Position numbers and translations under genes: made by a program. The notes beneath the pieces are model-generated. The model had not been told where the DNA came from, ran no database searches, and was given only the letters and a program-made list of their open reading frames with translations. Shown here piece by piece: positions 1 to 8,305 of a DNA stretch of 64,000 nucleotides. Position 1 is the stretch's first letter, and each line of letters opens with the position of its first letter. The stretch is from Tenericutes bacterium ADurb.BinA124 (GTDB lineage: Bacteria > Bacillota_I > Bacilli_A > ML615J-28 > CAG-698): NCBI GenBank assembly GCA_002068415.1, contig MVZM01000008.1:1-64000 (forward strand). Reading direction: 5' to 3'.

Positions 1-3
1 TAC

Positions 4-24
4 AGGGGGAACACATTTCCCCCT
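4..24. other. 7-bp perfect stem-loop at window edge
   Basis: AGGGGGA (4-10) pairs perfectly with TCCCCCT (18-24) around a 7-base loop, followed by another C-rich stretch. It could be the terminator of a gene left of the window, but no clean T-run follows. Function unknown. Confidence 0.35.
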
Positions 25-60
25 AACCCCCTTTGTTCTTTAAATCTTTTTTCTATTTTC

Positions 61-841
61 ATTTTACAATATTCATTAAAAAAGAAAAATGCTGAATATG
101 AAAATTATTTTCATTTTTTGAATTAAATGGTGAAGAAAAAGATTTCAATAAAAACAGTTTTATATTTAATGATAGTATCAAAATTGACAATTGTAATTTT
201 TCTTTTGATGAAGGAAAAAACATATTAAAAGGTATTACATTAGAAATCCCCAAAGGTTCATGGATTGGTATTATAGGTGAAAGCGGCAGTGGTAAATCAA
301 CTATATTAAACTTATTGTTGAAAATGTATGAAGTTCCTAATGGTTCAATATTTATTGATAATCAAGACATTAATGATGTATCTTGTTTCTCCATTAGAGA
401 CAATATTACAAAAGTCTCTCAAGATATCTTTATGTTTCCTGGAACATTAAAAGAAAATATATTATTAATAAATGAAAAAGCAAGTGAAGATGAAATTTAA
501 AAACCGCTTGTTTAGAGGATTATATTAATAGTTTGCCCAAAGGCTTAGATACTCCCGCTGGAGAAGCTGGAAAATTAATGTCTGGAGGAGAAAAGCAAAG
601 ATTTTCTTTGTTACTATCTTTGTTATCTAATAAGAAAATACTATTATTAGATGAAGTAACTGCTAATTTAGATAGCAATACAGAAAGAATAGTTCGCGAT
701 AATTTAAAAAAATTAATTGTAAATGAAGGCTATACGATTATCTCGGTAAGTCATAGAAATGAATTTCTTAAATATGCATCTATCATATACGAAATAAAAA
801 ACGGATATCTTATTTCTGATAATAGAATTATAAATAATTAG
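61..841 (+). pseudogene. Broken ABC exporter, ATP-binding half (frameshifted remnant)
   Basis: Remnant of a fused permease-ATPase ABC exporter. The ATPase part is clear: Walker A GESGSGKS (276-299), Q-loop region with SQDIFMFPGT, signature LMSGGEKQR (575-601), Walker B ILLLDEVTA and the H-loop SVSHR. The reading frame breaks at about 496-503, where one T appears lost from a T-run; the frame resumes as KTACLEDYINSLPKG. A second break lies near 118-126, where the end of the permease part (NAEYENYFHFLN) and the following LNGEEKDFN are in different frames. No membrane domain is recognisable upstream, so the gene is also truncated. It is more AT-rich than the housekeeping genes around it. Two lesions plus truncation favour a real pseudogene over a single sequencing error. 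Confidence 0.8.
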
Positions 842-885
842 CTTATTTGTTATAAATAAGTTTGTAGATTATAAAAAGCCTTTTA

Positions 886-914
886 TTGACAAATATTCTT
901 CCCCATGTTATAGT
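886..914 (+). promoter_or_regulatory. Promoter of the asnS T-box leader
   Basis: TTGACA (886-891), 17-nt spacer, TATAGT (909-914). The transcript would begin just before the T-box stem I. Confidence 0.75.
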
Positions 915-921
915 ACTATCA

Positions 922-1150
922 ACAATTTAGAAACGTTGATGAGAAAAGTACCCAGTTCGTTTTTAACAGTGATACGGAGATAGTGGAAACCCGTAAACAA
1001 CAGCTGGCGAAAGAACACTCGGAGTTGTTAGAAGAATTAAGTAGACCTAACCGCTGACTGCGTTATCCGTCGTTTTAAGTGCAGCAACTTGCTGAATCAA
1101 GGTGGTACCGCGGAATTTTTTCGTCCTTAAGTGTTCTTAAGGATTTTTTT
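922..1150 (+). promoter_or_regulatory. T-box leader (Asn specifier) controlling asnS
   Basis: The conserved T-box core GGTGGTACCGCGG lies at 1101-1113 and is followed by a terminator hairpin TCCTTAA/TTAAGGA (1124-1143) with a T-run. In stem I an AGTA motif and CCCAG on the 5' side face CTGG and GAAAGAACAC on the 3' side, so the specifier reads AAC (1014-1016), an asparagine codon matching the downstream gene. Family knowledge: uncharged tRNA-Asn binding the specifier and the T-box bulge should prevent termination. Confidence 0.9.
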
Positions 1151-1168
1151 ATTTTTAAGGAGGATTTT

Positions 1169-2557
1169 ATGAAATTAAGTATGCGTCAATTATCCCAATC
1201 ATTTACCCAATTGGCTAATCAATTTGTTACCGTCCAAGGTTGGATTAGAACCAACCGCAGTCAAAAAGAATTCGGGTTTATCAGTTTTAATGACGGCTCA
1301 ACCCTTGCAACTTTACAAATCGTTTATGATCGTTCCTTACCAAACTTTGATGAAGTCGCTAAGTGGCGTGTCGGTTGTTCATTAACAATTACCGGTAAAG
1401 TTGTTTTGACCCCGCAAAATAAACAAGCCTATGAACTAAAAGCGGAAACCATGATTTTGGAAGGCGATTCACCCGAAGATTTTCCGATTCAACCGAAGCG
1501 TCATTCAAAAGAGTTTTTGCGTGAACAAGCTCATTTACGACCACGAACCAATTTATTCAATGCCGTTTTTAGAGTTCGTAGTTTACTGGCTTTTGCCATT
1601 CATGAGTTTTTCCGTTCTCGAGATTTTTTATATGTCCATGCTCCGATTATTACCGCCAGCGATGCGGAAGGCGCCGGAGAAATGTTCCATGTGACCACCC
1701 TTGATTTAAACAAACTGCCGCGTTTGGCGGACGGGTCGATTGATTATACGAAAGATTTTTTTGGAAAGAAAACCAATTTAACGGTTTCCGGACAATTGGA
1801 AGCGGAAACTTTCGCCCAGGCTTTTAAGAATGTTTATACCTTCGGACCGACCTTCCGGGCTGAAAACTCCAACACTCCCCGCCATGCTTCCGAGTTTTGG
1901 ATGATTGAACCGGAAATGGCTTTTGCGGATTTGGAAGATGATATGAAGCTTGTGGAAGACATGATTAAATATGTTATCAATTATATTTTAAAACATGCTA
2001 AAGAAGAATTGGCCTTTTTTGATCAATTCGTCGCTCCGGGCAAACTGATGCAACTGCAATCATTGGTCGACTCCCATATTTTCCGTTGTGAATATGCCGA
2101 AGCGATTAAAATTTTGGAAAAACAAAACCACTTGTTTGAAAACAAAATTAAATATGGTGATGATTTAGCCACGGAACATGAAAAATATTTAACCGATGTC
2201 CACTTTAAAGCCCCTGTTTTTGTCATTAATTGGCCGAAAGAAATTAAAGCCTTTTACATGCGCTTAAACGATGACGGCAAAACCGTCGCCGCCATGGATT
2301 TATTAGTGCCCGGTTCCGGAGAATTAGTTGGTGGCAGCCAAAGAGAAGAGCGCTATGAGATGTTGATGAAAAAAATGATTGACCAAAAAATTCCCGTTTC
2401 CGAAATGGAATGGTACTTGGATTTGCGGAAATACGGTGGCACCAAACATTCCGGTTTCGGTTTAGGTTTTGAACGCTTAGTGATGTATGTAACCGGTGTT
2501 GACAACATTCGTGATGTTTTACCTTTCCCAAGAACACCTAAAAATTGTGAATTTTAA
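1169..2557 (+). CDS. asnS: Asparaginyl-tRNA synthetase
   Basis: Charges tRNA-Asn with asparagine in the cytoplasm; class IIb synthetase. The 462-aa product has an N-terminal OB-fold anticodon-binding domain (about 1-125), then a class II core with motif 2 TFRAENSNTPRH and motif 3 GFGLGFERL near the C-terminus, ending in the family-typical FPRTPKNCEF. Length is normal. I place the start at ATG 1169, preceded by AAGGAGGATTTT; a longer in-frame start at 1079 would lie inside the T-box and is rejected. Regulation is by the Asn T-box directly upstream. A terminator follows at 2568. Confidence 0.97.
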   Translation: MKLSMRQLSQSFTQLANQFVTVQGWIRTNRSQKEFGFISFNDGSTLATLQIVYDRSLPNFDEVAKWRVGCSLTITGKVVLTPQNKQAYELKAETMILEGDSPEDFPIQPKRHSKEFLREQAHLRPRTNLFNAVFRVRSLLAFAIHEFFRSRDFLYVHAPIITASDAEGAGEMFHVTTLDLNKLPRLADGSIDYTKDFFGKKTNLTVSGQLEAETFAQAFKNVYTFGPTFRAENSNTPRHASEFWMIEPEMAFADLEDDMKLVEDMIKYVINYILKHAKEELAFFDQFVAPGKLMQLQSLVDSHIFRCEYAEAIKILEKQNHLFENKIKYGDDLATEHEKYLTDVHFKAPVFVINWPKEIKAFYMRLNDDGKTVAAMDLLVPGSGELVGGSQREERYEMLMKKMIDQKIPVSEMEWYLDLRKYGGTKHSGFGLGFERLVMYVTGVDNIRDVLPFPRTPKNCEF

Positions 2558-2567
2558 AATATTAATA

Positions 2568-2606
2568 GAGCTGTTGGAAATTAATCCGACAGCCCTTTTT
2601 TAAATT
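2568..2606 (+). terminator. asnS terminator (copy 1 of a repeated hairpin)
   Basis: GAGCTGTTGGA (2568-2578) pairs with TCCGACAGCCC (2585-2595), with wobbles, and is followed by six T. An almost identical hairpin sits at 3592-3619 beside ppdK. Confidence 0.85.
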
Positions 2607-2631
2607 AATTTATAAAAATATATTTTAGTTC

Positions 2632-2651
2632 TTTTCATTTTACAATATTCA
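2632..2651 (+). repeat. 20-bp exact repeat of 56-75
   Basis: The 20 bases here are identical to 56-75 at the left edge of the broken ABC gene, in the same orientation. asnS and its T-box thus lie between the two copies. Origin unknown. Confidence 0.7.
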
Positions 2652-2659
2652 GAATTATC

Positions 2660-2687
2660 CTTTTCATTAAAATCTTTGACTTACCAT
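2660..2687 (+). repeat. Direct repeat copy A (partner 3555-3582)
   Basis: About 28 bases (CATTAAAATC then TTGACTTACC as core) recur at 3555-3582 in the same orientation with few mismatches. Together with the repeated terminators this frames the AT-rich insert carrying the small secreted-protein gene. Confidence 0.65.
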
Positions 2688-2704
2688 AAATTAACATGTA
2701 TAAT
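2676..2704 (+). promoter_or_regulatory. Strong sigma-A-type promoter, about 300 nt before the next gene
   Basis: TTGACT (2676-2681), 17-nt spacer, TATAAT (2699-2704). The only downstream gene starts at 3004, so the transcript would have a leader of almost 300 nt. Confidence 0.7.
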
Positions 2705-2710
2705 AAAAGA

Positions 2711-3003
2711 GTAGAGAGCCTTTGTTTAAATAAATTTAACGAAGGTGAAAATTATCATAAACAGGACCCTTAGGTATAATCGCTGCACATGTCAACTTGA
2801 AATTACCTTATTCTAATAAATATGAAACTTTATCCTTAGAATATTGTTTTAAGTAAAAGAAGTTATATTATTTATTGAATTTAAAAAGATTAACAACAAA
2901 AAATGACATTAGCAAACGAATAAACTACAAAATCACTCAATAAAAGTTAAGATGGAAAACTATTATGTGACACGGTAATAAAACCAATATTAAGGAGGAA
3001 AAC
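2711..3003 (+). other. Long untranslated leader or gene-free region before a small secreted protein
   Basis: No convincing ORF. The first 90 bases are less AT-rich and contain a hairpin: CCTTTGTTTAA (about 2720-2730) against TTAACGAAGG (about 2736-2745). The rest is AT-rich. It does not match any riboswitch or T-box I recognise (no T-box core, no intrinsic terminator seen). A clear ribosome-binding site AAGGAGG lies at the 3' end. Confidence 0.4.
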
Positions 3004-3450
3004 ATGAAAAAATTTTCGCTTTTTATTTTGCTAATTATCGCGAATTTTGTATTTTTAAGTGCATCAAATATAGATGCCTCTGGTTTAGAAAAGATAAAGA
3101 TTGAAGAGAAGATTAATTACCAATCAATTGAGGACGATATAATTATATTTGCAAATATAGAGGATTTAAGTTTACTTAAAGATGCTAAAGAATTAATATC
3201 GCCAGATCATATCGTTATTATTTATAATCTTGAAGGAGATGTCGTAGATTTGCTCTACAATCAAGAGTATAAAAATACATTTGCTTATATATACTATTAT
3301 AACTCCTTAGGAACCTTAGTTAGGATGAGAGTTTCAGGAACAAACTTATCAAAAAACTCAAGGAAGATTGAGTTAAAAAAACACCTTAATTTATATTATC
3401 AAAAATATGAACTTGAAAAAAGAGAAAAAGAGATGTTTATAGCAAGTTGA
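3004..3450 (+). CDS. Small secreted protein of unknown function
   Basis: The 148-aa product starts with a typical signal peptide: KK, then a hydrophobic stretch (residues 4-20), then an Ala/Ser region, with no lipobox Cys. The mature part is acidic and hydrophobic, then a Lys/Glu-rich tail (about 115-145). No family recognised. Start ATG 3004 has AAGGAGGAAAAC before it. The gene is monocistronic, AT-rich relative to its neighbours, and sits in an insert bracketed by direct repeats and near-identical terminators, which suggests acquisition or rearrangement between asnS and ppdK. It ends in TGA, evidence for the standard code. Confidence 0.6.
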   Translation: MKKFSLFILLIIANFVFLSASNIDASGLEKIKIEEKINYQSIEDDIIIFANIEDLSLLKDAKELISPDHIVIIYNLEGDVVDLLYNQEYKNTFAYIYYYNSLGTLVRMRVSGTNLSKNSRKIELKKHLNLYYQKYELEKREKEMFIAS

Positions 3451-3554
3451 AATTGACCACCCCTTGTATTAAATACACTTATATTAAAGTCAATGTTAAC
3501 TTGGTTTTAATGGGGTTGTTCTAATAATCGTCACTAGAATTCTTGATCGGTGCC

Positions 3555-3582
3555 CTTATCATTAAAATCCTTGACTTACCAA
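3555..3582 (+). repeat. Direct repeat copy B (partner 2660-2687)
   Basis: Second copy of the 28-base repeat. The -35-like TTGACT is retained but no good -10 follows at proper spacing; the repeated terminator comes directly after. Confidence 0.65.
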
Positions 3583-3591
3583 ATATTAAAA

Positions 3592-3624
3592 GAGCTGTTG
3601 GAAATTAATCCGACAGCTCTTTTT
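3592..3624. terminator. Terminator between the insert and ppdK (copy 2)
   Basis: GAGCTGTTGGA (3592-3602), loop AATTAA, TCCGACAGCTC (3609-3619), then a T-run. The minus strand also reads into a T-rich tract, so it probably ends the minus-strand ppdK transcript as well. Confidence 0.85.
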
Positions 3625-3627
3625 ATT

Positions 3628-6261
3628 TTACTTTTTTTCTTTAATAACAGCTTGAGCAGCAGCCAAGCGCGCAATTGGAACTCTAAACGGTGAACAAGAT
3701 ACATAATCAAGCCCAACGCGGTGGAAGAATTCCACTGAAGAAGGTTCGCCACCATGTTCGCCACAAACCCCTAATTTAAGGTCCGGTTTAACACTGCGTC
3801 CTAAATCACAGGACAACTTGACTAAGGAACCGACACCGGCTTGATCAAGGCGAGCAAAGGGATCACTTTCAAGAATGCGTTTTTCATAATAATGAGGCAG
3901 GAACGAGCCGGCATCATCACGGCTAAAACCAAAAGTCATTTGCGTTAGGTCATTCGTCCCGAAACTGAAGAAATCAGCTTCTTTCGCAATATGATCGGAC
4001 CGTAAAGCTGCCCGCGGAATTTCAATCATTGTTCCGACTTTATAATCAACGCTCATTTTGTTTTGTTTTAAGATTTCATCAGCCACACGGACAACTATCT
4101 CTTTCACAAACCGAAGTTCGCGTTCATCACCAATAAGAGGAATCATGATTTCCGGAACTGCTTCATATTTAGGATTACGTTTCTTCACATTAACATAGGC
4201 TTCCATCACTGCTCTGGTTTGCATTTCCGCTAATTCCGGATAGGAAACAGAAAGACGGCAGCCACGATGTCCCATCATTGGATTGAATTCATGTAAACTG
4301 GCAATTTTTTGGTTTAGTTTTTCTTCAGAAATATTTAATTCTTTCGCTAAGTCTTTAATATCTTCCGGATCAGTCGGTAAGAATTCATGTAACGGCGGAT
4401 CAAGATAGCGAACTGTGACCGGGAAGTTCCCCATGGCTTCGAAAATCGCTTCGAAATCGCCTCTTTGCATTGGTAATAATTTAGCTAGGGCATGTTCGCG
4501 TTGTTCTTTGGTATCGGAAACAATCATTTCCCGCATCGCTTTAATTCTGGTCGCATCAAAGAACATATGTTCAGTCCGACACAAGCCAATGCCTTCAGCA
4601 CCAAAAGCACGAGCTTGCTTAGCATCAGCCGGTGTATCAGCATTAGTGCGAACTTTCAAGCGACGGATTTCGTCGGCCCATGTCATAAACTTTTCAAAGT
4701 TTCCGGATATTGTTGCCGGAACAGTGGGGATTTTTTGTCCGTAAACAGCGCCGGTTGAACCATCTAAAGAAATCCAATCACCTTTTTTAAAGGTTTGACC
4801 GCCAAGACGGAAATAGCCTTCCGCTTCGTTGATTTCTAGATTATGGGCCCCGGAAACGCAGCATTTACCCATCCCCCGAGCAACAACGGCAGCATGGGAA
4901 GTCATCCCTCCGCGGGCTGTTAAAAAACCTTCGGAAACATGCATACCTTCAATATCTTCCGGGCTCGTTTCTAAGCGAACCAAGATAACTTTTTGACCTT
5001 TTTTGGTTAAATCAAGGGCTTCAGTAACATTAAAGACCACTTGACCACAAGCAGCTCCCGGTGAAGCCGGTAAGCCTTCACCAATTTTCTTAGCGCTCTT
5101 TAAGGCTTTTTGGTCAAACTGTGGATGAAGTAAATTATCTAGTTGTTCGGGTTGCACAAGCATAATCGCTTTTTCTTTAGTAACCATGCCTTCTTCAAAT
5201 AAATCAACGGCAATTTGTAAGGCTGCTTGTGCGGTTCTTTTCCCGCTTCGTGTTTGCAATAAATATAGTTTCCCGTTTTCAATGGTAAATTCGATATCTT
5301 GCATATCCTTGAAATGAGCTTCCAATTTTTTCGCAACCTCAAGGAATTGTTGATAAACTTCCGGCAAATCATCATGCAATTTCGCAATCGGTGATGGTGT
5401 TCTAACGCCTGCAACGACATCTTCGCCTTGCGCATTAATTAAATATTCGCCATAAATTTGGTTTTCACCGGTCGCCGGATTTCTTGTAAACGCGACTCCC
5501 GTCCCCGATGTTTCCCCCATGTTTCCATAAACCATGGCTTGAACATTGACAGCGGTCCCCCATTCGGAAGGAATATTGTTAATCTTGCGATAATAATTAG
5601 CGCGCGGATTTTCCCATGAACGGAACACCGCATTAATGGCGCCGAATAATTGGGTTTTAGGATCGCTTGGGAATTCTTCATGCAATTCTTGTTGATAGAA
5701 AGCTTTGAATCTCGCAATCATTTCTTGGAAATCGGTAGCACTAAACTGCGTATCCTGAACAATTTTACGCTCTTGTTTCATTTCATCAATGATTTCTTCA
5801 AAGCGACTCTTGGCTAAACCCATGACAACATCGGAGTACATTTGAATAAAGCGGCGATAAGAGTCATAAGCAAAGCGTGGGTTATCGGTGGTTTTCGCTA
5901 ATCCGGCCACCACTTCATCATTCAAACCTAAATTAAGAATGGTATCCATCATTCCCGGCATCGACACCCGAGCCCCGCTACGAACCGATACTAAGAGGGG
6001 ATTTTCGGGATTCCCAAATTGTTTTTCGGTAATTTTTTCCAAAGCCGCAAGGGCGCCTTCAATTTCCTTAACAATGCCGGCTGACAATTGCTCTTTGTTT
6101 TGGTAATAATATGTGCACGCTTCCGTAGTTACAATGAAGCCTTGGGGAATCGGTAAACCTAACTTCGTCATTCCGCCTAAGTTAGAGCCTTTACCACCAC
6201 AAAGGTTTTTCATGGTTTCATCGGTTTCCGTGAACATATAGACATATTTTTTTTCTGCCAT
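3628..6261 (-). CDS. ppdK: Pyruvate, phosphate dikinase
   Basis: Interconverts pyruvate + ATP + Pi and PEP + AMP + PPi through a phosphohistidine; in fermentative bacteria it often supports PPi-linked glycolysis. The 877-aa product has an N-terminal ATP-grasp part opening with GGKGSNLGGM, a swivelling phosphohistidine domain with GGMTSHAAVVARGMGK (catalytic His inside TSHAA), and a C-terminal PEP/pyruvate barrel with GTNDLTQMTFGFSRDD and GVCGEHGGEP. Length is normal. I chose ATG at 6261 (MAEKKY), preceded by AAAGGAGGTCAGT, over a 9-residue-longer upstream ATG. A minus-strand promoter lies at 6288-6316 and a terminator follows at 3592-3624. Confidence 0.96.
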   Translation of the reverse strand: MAEKKYVYMFTETDETMKNLCGGKGSNLGGMTKLGLPIPQGFIVTTEACTYYYQNKEQLSAGIVKEIEGALAALEKITEKQFGNPENPLLVSVRSGARVSMPGMMDTILNLGLNDEVVAGLAKTTDNPRFAYDSYRRFIQMYSDVVMGLAKSRFEEIIDEMKQERKIVQDTQFSATDFQEMIARFKAFYQQELHEEFPSDPKTQLFGAINAVFRSWENPRANYYRKINNIPSEWGTAVNVQAMVYGNMGETSGTGVAFTRNPATGENQIYGEYLINAQGEDVVAGVRTPSPIAKLHDDLPEVYQQFLEVAKKLEAHFKDMQDIEFTIENGKLYLLQTRSGKRTAQAALQIAVDLFEEGMVTKEKAIMLVQPEQLDNLLHPQFDQKALKSAKKIGEGLPASPGAACGQVVFNVTEALDLTKKGQKVILVRLETSPEDIEGMHVSEGFLTARGGMTSHAAVVARGMGKCCVSGAHNLEINEAEGYFRLGGQTFKKGDWISLDGSTGAVYGQKIPTVPATISGNFEKFMTWADEIRRLKVRTNADTPADAKQARAFGAEGIGLCRTEHMFFDATRIKAMREMIVSDTKEQREHALAKLLPMQRGDFEAIFEAMGNFPVTVRYLDPPLHEFLPTDPEDIKDLAKELNISEEKLNQKIASLHEFNPMMGHRGCRLSVSYPELAEMQTRAVMEAYVNVKKRNPKYEAVPEIMIPLIGDERELRFVKEIVVRVADEILKQNKMSVDYKVGTMIEIPRAALRSDHIAKEADFFSFGTNDLTQMTFGFSRDDAGSFLPHYYEKRILESDPFARLDQAGVGSLVKLSCDLGRSVKPDLKLGVCGEHGGEPSSVEFFHRVGLDYVSCSPFRVPIARLAAAQAVIKEKK

Positions 6262-6287
6262 ACTGACCTCCTTTAATTTTCTTTCCA

Positions 6288-6316
6288 ATTATAGCATATT
6301 AACTTTAAAAAGACAA
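6288..6316 (-). promoter_or_regulatory. ppdK promoter
   Basis: Read on the minus strand: TTGTCT (6316-6311), 17-nt spacer, TATAAT (6293-6288), about 27 nt before the ppdK start. Confidence 0.65.
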
Positions 6317-6322
6317 ACAAAA

Positions 6323-7156
6323 TTACTCGGAATCATCATCCCTTAAATGCTTGTATTCTTCAAGGAATTGGTATCTTTTTCCTTGTCTTTTCCATCCTAA
6401 TACGGTATCGACATGAACATTTTCGCTACTGCGAAAAATGTTCTTTTCGACTTCTTTGTTAGTTAGCTTCATCTGCGCAATCATTTCTTTAATTTCTTTC
6501 CGTTTGGAATCCATTTTGCCATCGCCAATCTTACAACCGCAACTCATCGCTTCTATCCCGATGTATTTCATAAAATTGATAATATCTTTTTCCCAAACGA
6601 AGTACAAGGGGCGAATTAACTCCATCCCGGGAAAGTTTTTTGATTTCAGTTTCGGTAACATTGTTTTATAACAACCGGCATACAATATATTCAGCATCGT
6701 GGTTTCAACGACATCGTTAAAATGATGCCCAAGAGCAATTTTATTGCAAGCTTCTTCCTTAGCAAATTGGTATAAAAAACCACGCCGCATGCGAGCACAC
6801 AAATAGCAGGGATTGGAGCCGCCATGATTATAAGCAACTTGAAAGACATCGGATTTTTTGATAATTATAGGAATCCCCATGCTTTCCGCATTCCTTTTAA
6901 GGCGGTCGAGGTTTTCTTCATTAAACCCGGGGTCCATCACTAAATACTTAAGCGTAATCGGAAAGTCACTATATTTGGCGAGTTCTTGAAACAGTTTCGC
7001 CAGCGTTAAACTATCTTTACCTCCGGAGATACAAACTCCGATACAGTCGTTTTCCTGTAACATTTCATAGTGTTTCAGGGCCTTAATAAACGGACGATAT
7101 AATTTATTACGATAACGGGTAATTAAGGCTCGTTCAATACTTTTAATTTCCATCAT
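6323..7156 (-). CDS. TtcA/TilS-superfamily tRNA thiolation-type PP-loop ATPase
   Basis: N-type ATP pyrophosphatase with PP-loop SGGKDS at residues 44-49. Family members adenylate a base in tRNA and replace oxygen with sulfur. It carries TtcA-type cysteines CYLCARMRRG and, further on, MSCGCKIGDG, plus the LGHHFNDVVETTMLN helix typical of the TtcA group; the cysteines probably bind an Fe-S cluster. Length 277 aa fits. Two ATGs in tandem (7156, 7153) could start it; neither has a strong Shine-Dalgarno. A hairpin (7164-7193) lies immediately upstream and may weaken read-through from the preceding gene. The exact tRNA substrate cannot be read from sequence. Confidence 0.85.
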   Translation of the reverse strand: MMEIKSIERALITRYRNKLYRPFIKALKHYEMLQENDCIGVCISGGKDSLTLAKLFQELAKYSDFPITLKYLVMDPGFNEENLDRLKRNAESMGIPIIIKKSDVFQVAYNHGGSNPCYLCARMRRGFLYQFAKEEACNKIALGHHFNDVVETTMLNILYAGCYKTMLPKLKSKNFPGMELIRPLYFVWEKDIINFMKYIGIEAMSCGCKIGDGKMDSKRKEIKEMIAQMKLTNKEVEKNIFRSSENVHVDTVLGWKRQGKRYQFLEEYKHLRDDDSE

Positions 7157-7163
7157 AAACTTG

Positions 7164-7193
7164 AAAATAAGATTGACTGAACAATCTTATTTT
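7164..7193 (-). terminator. Hairpin at the end of the preceding membrane-protein gene
   Basis: A 12-bp inverted repeat (7164-7175 with 7182-7193) contains the stop codon of the 7187-8182 gene; its descending arm ends CTTATTTT on the minus strand. It may be an intrinsic terminator with the U-tract partly in the stem. The TtcA-like gene starts only 7 nt later. Confidence 0.55.
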
Positions 7194-8182
7194 TTCGCTT
7201 TCTTAAGGTTTTTATTTTGTTGTTTTTGTTCTTCCGACAAATAAACAACATAGAAAGAACCGGTAATAAACCCGCAAGCCACAAAGGTAATTAAGCCAAT
7301 CCACCATAGATAATGACCAAACACCCAAGTTGAATACCCCATGTTATCCGGTTTTTGTTGGTAGCTGGCCACAAAATCCGTTTGATCGATGGCTTCCGGA
7401 TGACATTCGTAATTTGTTAGTATTTGTTCAAATACCGTCGTTTTAATATCTTCGTTATCGTTATCCGTGACGCCTTTGACCGCAGCTATGATTTCTATTT
7501 TCGTCTTTGTTGACCAATCGACATCAAGCATTGGATCAAAGCCAACATAAATATAATTTAAATCAGCCGTAATTGGCGGTTTGGACGGATCTTGGTTTTT
7601 CCCGTTGATGTAATCAACATCCGCACCTTGGTCGTAGATTAATTTGGAATCGACTTGCGCAACTTTCGAAGGATAATCTTTCTCAACAATCGTATCGTCA
7701 TCATTAACTTCATAAACATAAACACTCAAGGCCGGAACATCGGCTTCCTCAATTTCGCGTTGTAAAGCGCTATCCCCGCCAAACTCTTCCCGAATTTGCA
7801 AATATTGAATATCATAAATAAAGTATAAATACTGAACGCGGTCGACTTTTTCTCCTGCCACTGTTGTAATATATAAACTGCGATAAATTTTTATTTTAAA
7901 TAAATCCTTATTATCATCGTTTTTCGCTTGTACGGAATAAATCGGTACCAAGTCATAACTATGATATTGAGTGTTAATTCCATATTTTAAGAATTTGTCG
8001 ATTTGCTCTTCCGTCGTCCCCGTATCTGCAAAGGTCAAATAATCCTGAACAAATTCTCTTTTCCAAGACCCCTGACCGAATTTCTCCGAATAATAGCCGT
8101 ATCTTCCCACTAAATATGCAGCCAAAAGCGGAAGCATAATCACGACTAGTAAAATTATATAGCGGCTAAAATGTTTTTTCAT
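7187..8182 (-). CDS. Bitopic membrane protein of unknown function
   Basis: The 331-aa product has one membrane segment near the N-terminus (about residues 9-27), a roughly 250-residue extracytoplasmic polar domain rich in Asp and Tyr, and a second membrane segment near the C-terminus (about 291-315) followed by a Lys-rich cytoplasmic tail. No domain recognised. The gene has two perfect tandem copies of an 11-base Shine-Dalgarno-bearing unit before its start. It is transcribed away from the 8356 operon, towards the TtcA-like gene. Confidence 0.7.
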   Translation of the reverse strand: MKKHFSRYIILLVVIMLPLLAAYLVGRYGYYSEKFGQGSWKREFVQDYLTFADTGTTEEQIDKFLKYGINTQYHSYDLVPIYSVQAKNDDNKDLFKIKIYRSLYITTVAGEKVDRVQYLYFIYDIQYLQIREEFGGDSALQREIEEADVPALSVYVYEVNDDDTIVEKDYPSKVAQVDSKLIYDQGADVDYINGKNQDPSKPPITADLNYIYVGFDPMLDVDWSTKTKIEIIAAVKGVTDNDNEDIKTTVFEQILTNYECHPEAIDQTDFVASYQQKPDNMGYSTWVFGHYLWWIGLITFVACGFITGSFYVVYLSEEQKQQNKNLKKAKK

Positions 8183-8185
8183 AGC

Positions 8186-8207
8186 AGGTCTCCTTTAGGT
8201 CTCCTTT
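8186..8207 (-). promoter_or_regulatory. Tandemly duplicated ribosome-binding site
   Basis: AGGTCTCCTTT occurs twice back to back (8186-8196, 8197-8207); on the minus strand each reads AAAGGAGACCT. The proximal copy is properly spaced for ATG 8182, and the distal one is 11 nt further away. Confidence 0.75.
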
Positions 8208-8305
8208 GGTAACTGGATAGCATTATACCATAGTTATGGTCATTTTTCAATTGTTTTTAGTTTATTAATCGCCCCAATTAATAAAAATATTTTATTGTGT
8301 TTTTC

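Noticed and set aside
490-510. Programmed frameshift in the ABC gene
   Set aside because: No slippery heptamer with downstream structure is evident, and a second frame break and a missing domain point to decay.
1079-1168. N-terminal extension of asnS to 1079
   Set aside because: It would translate the T-box core and terminator; a strong RBS precedes ATG 1169.
4415-4758. Open frames on the plus strand inside ppdK
   Set aside because: They are antisense shadows of a fully conserved enzyme and lack RBS or protein-like motifs.
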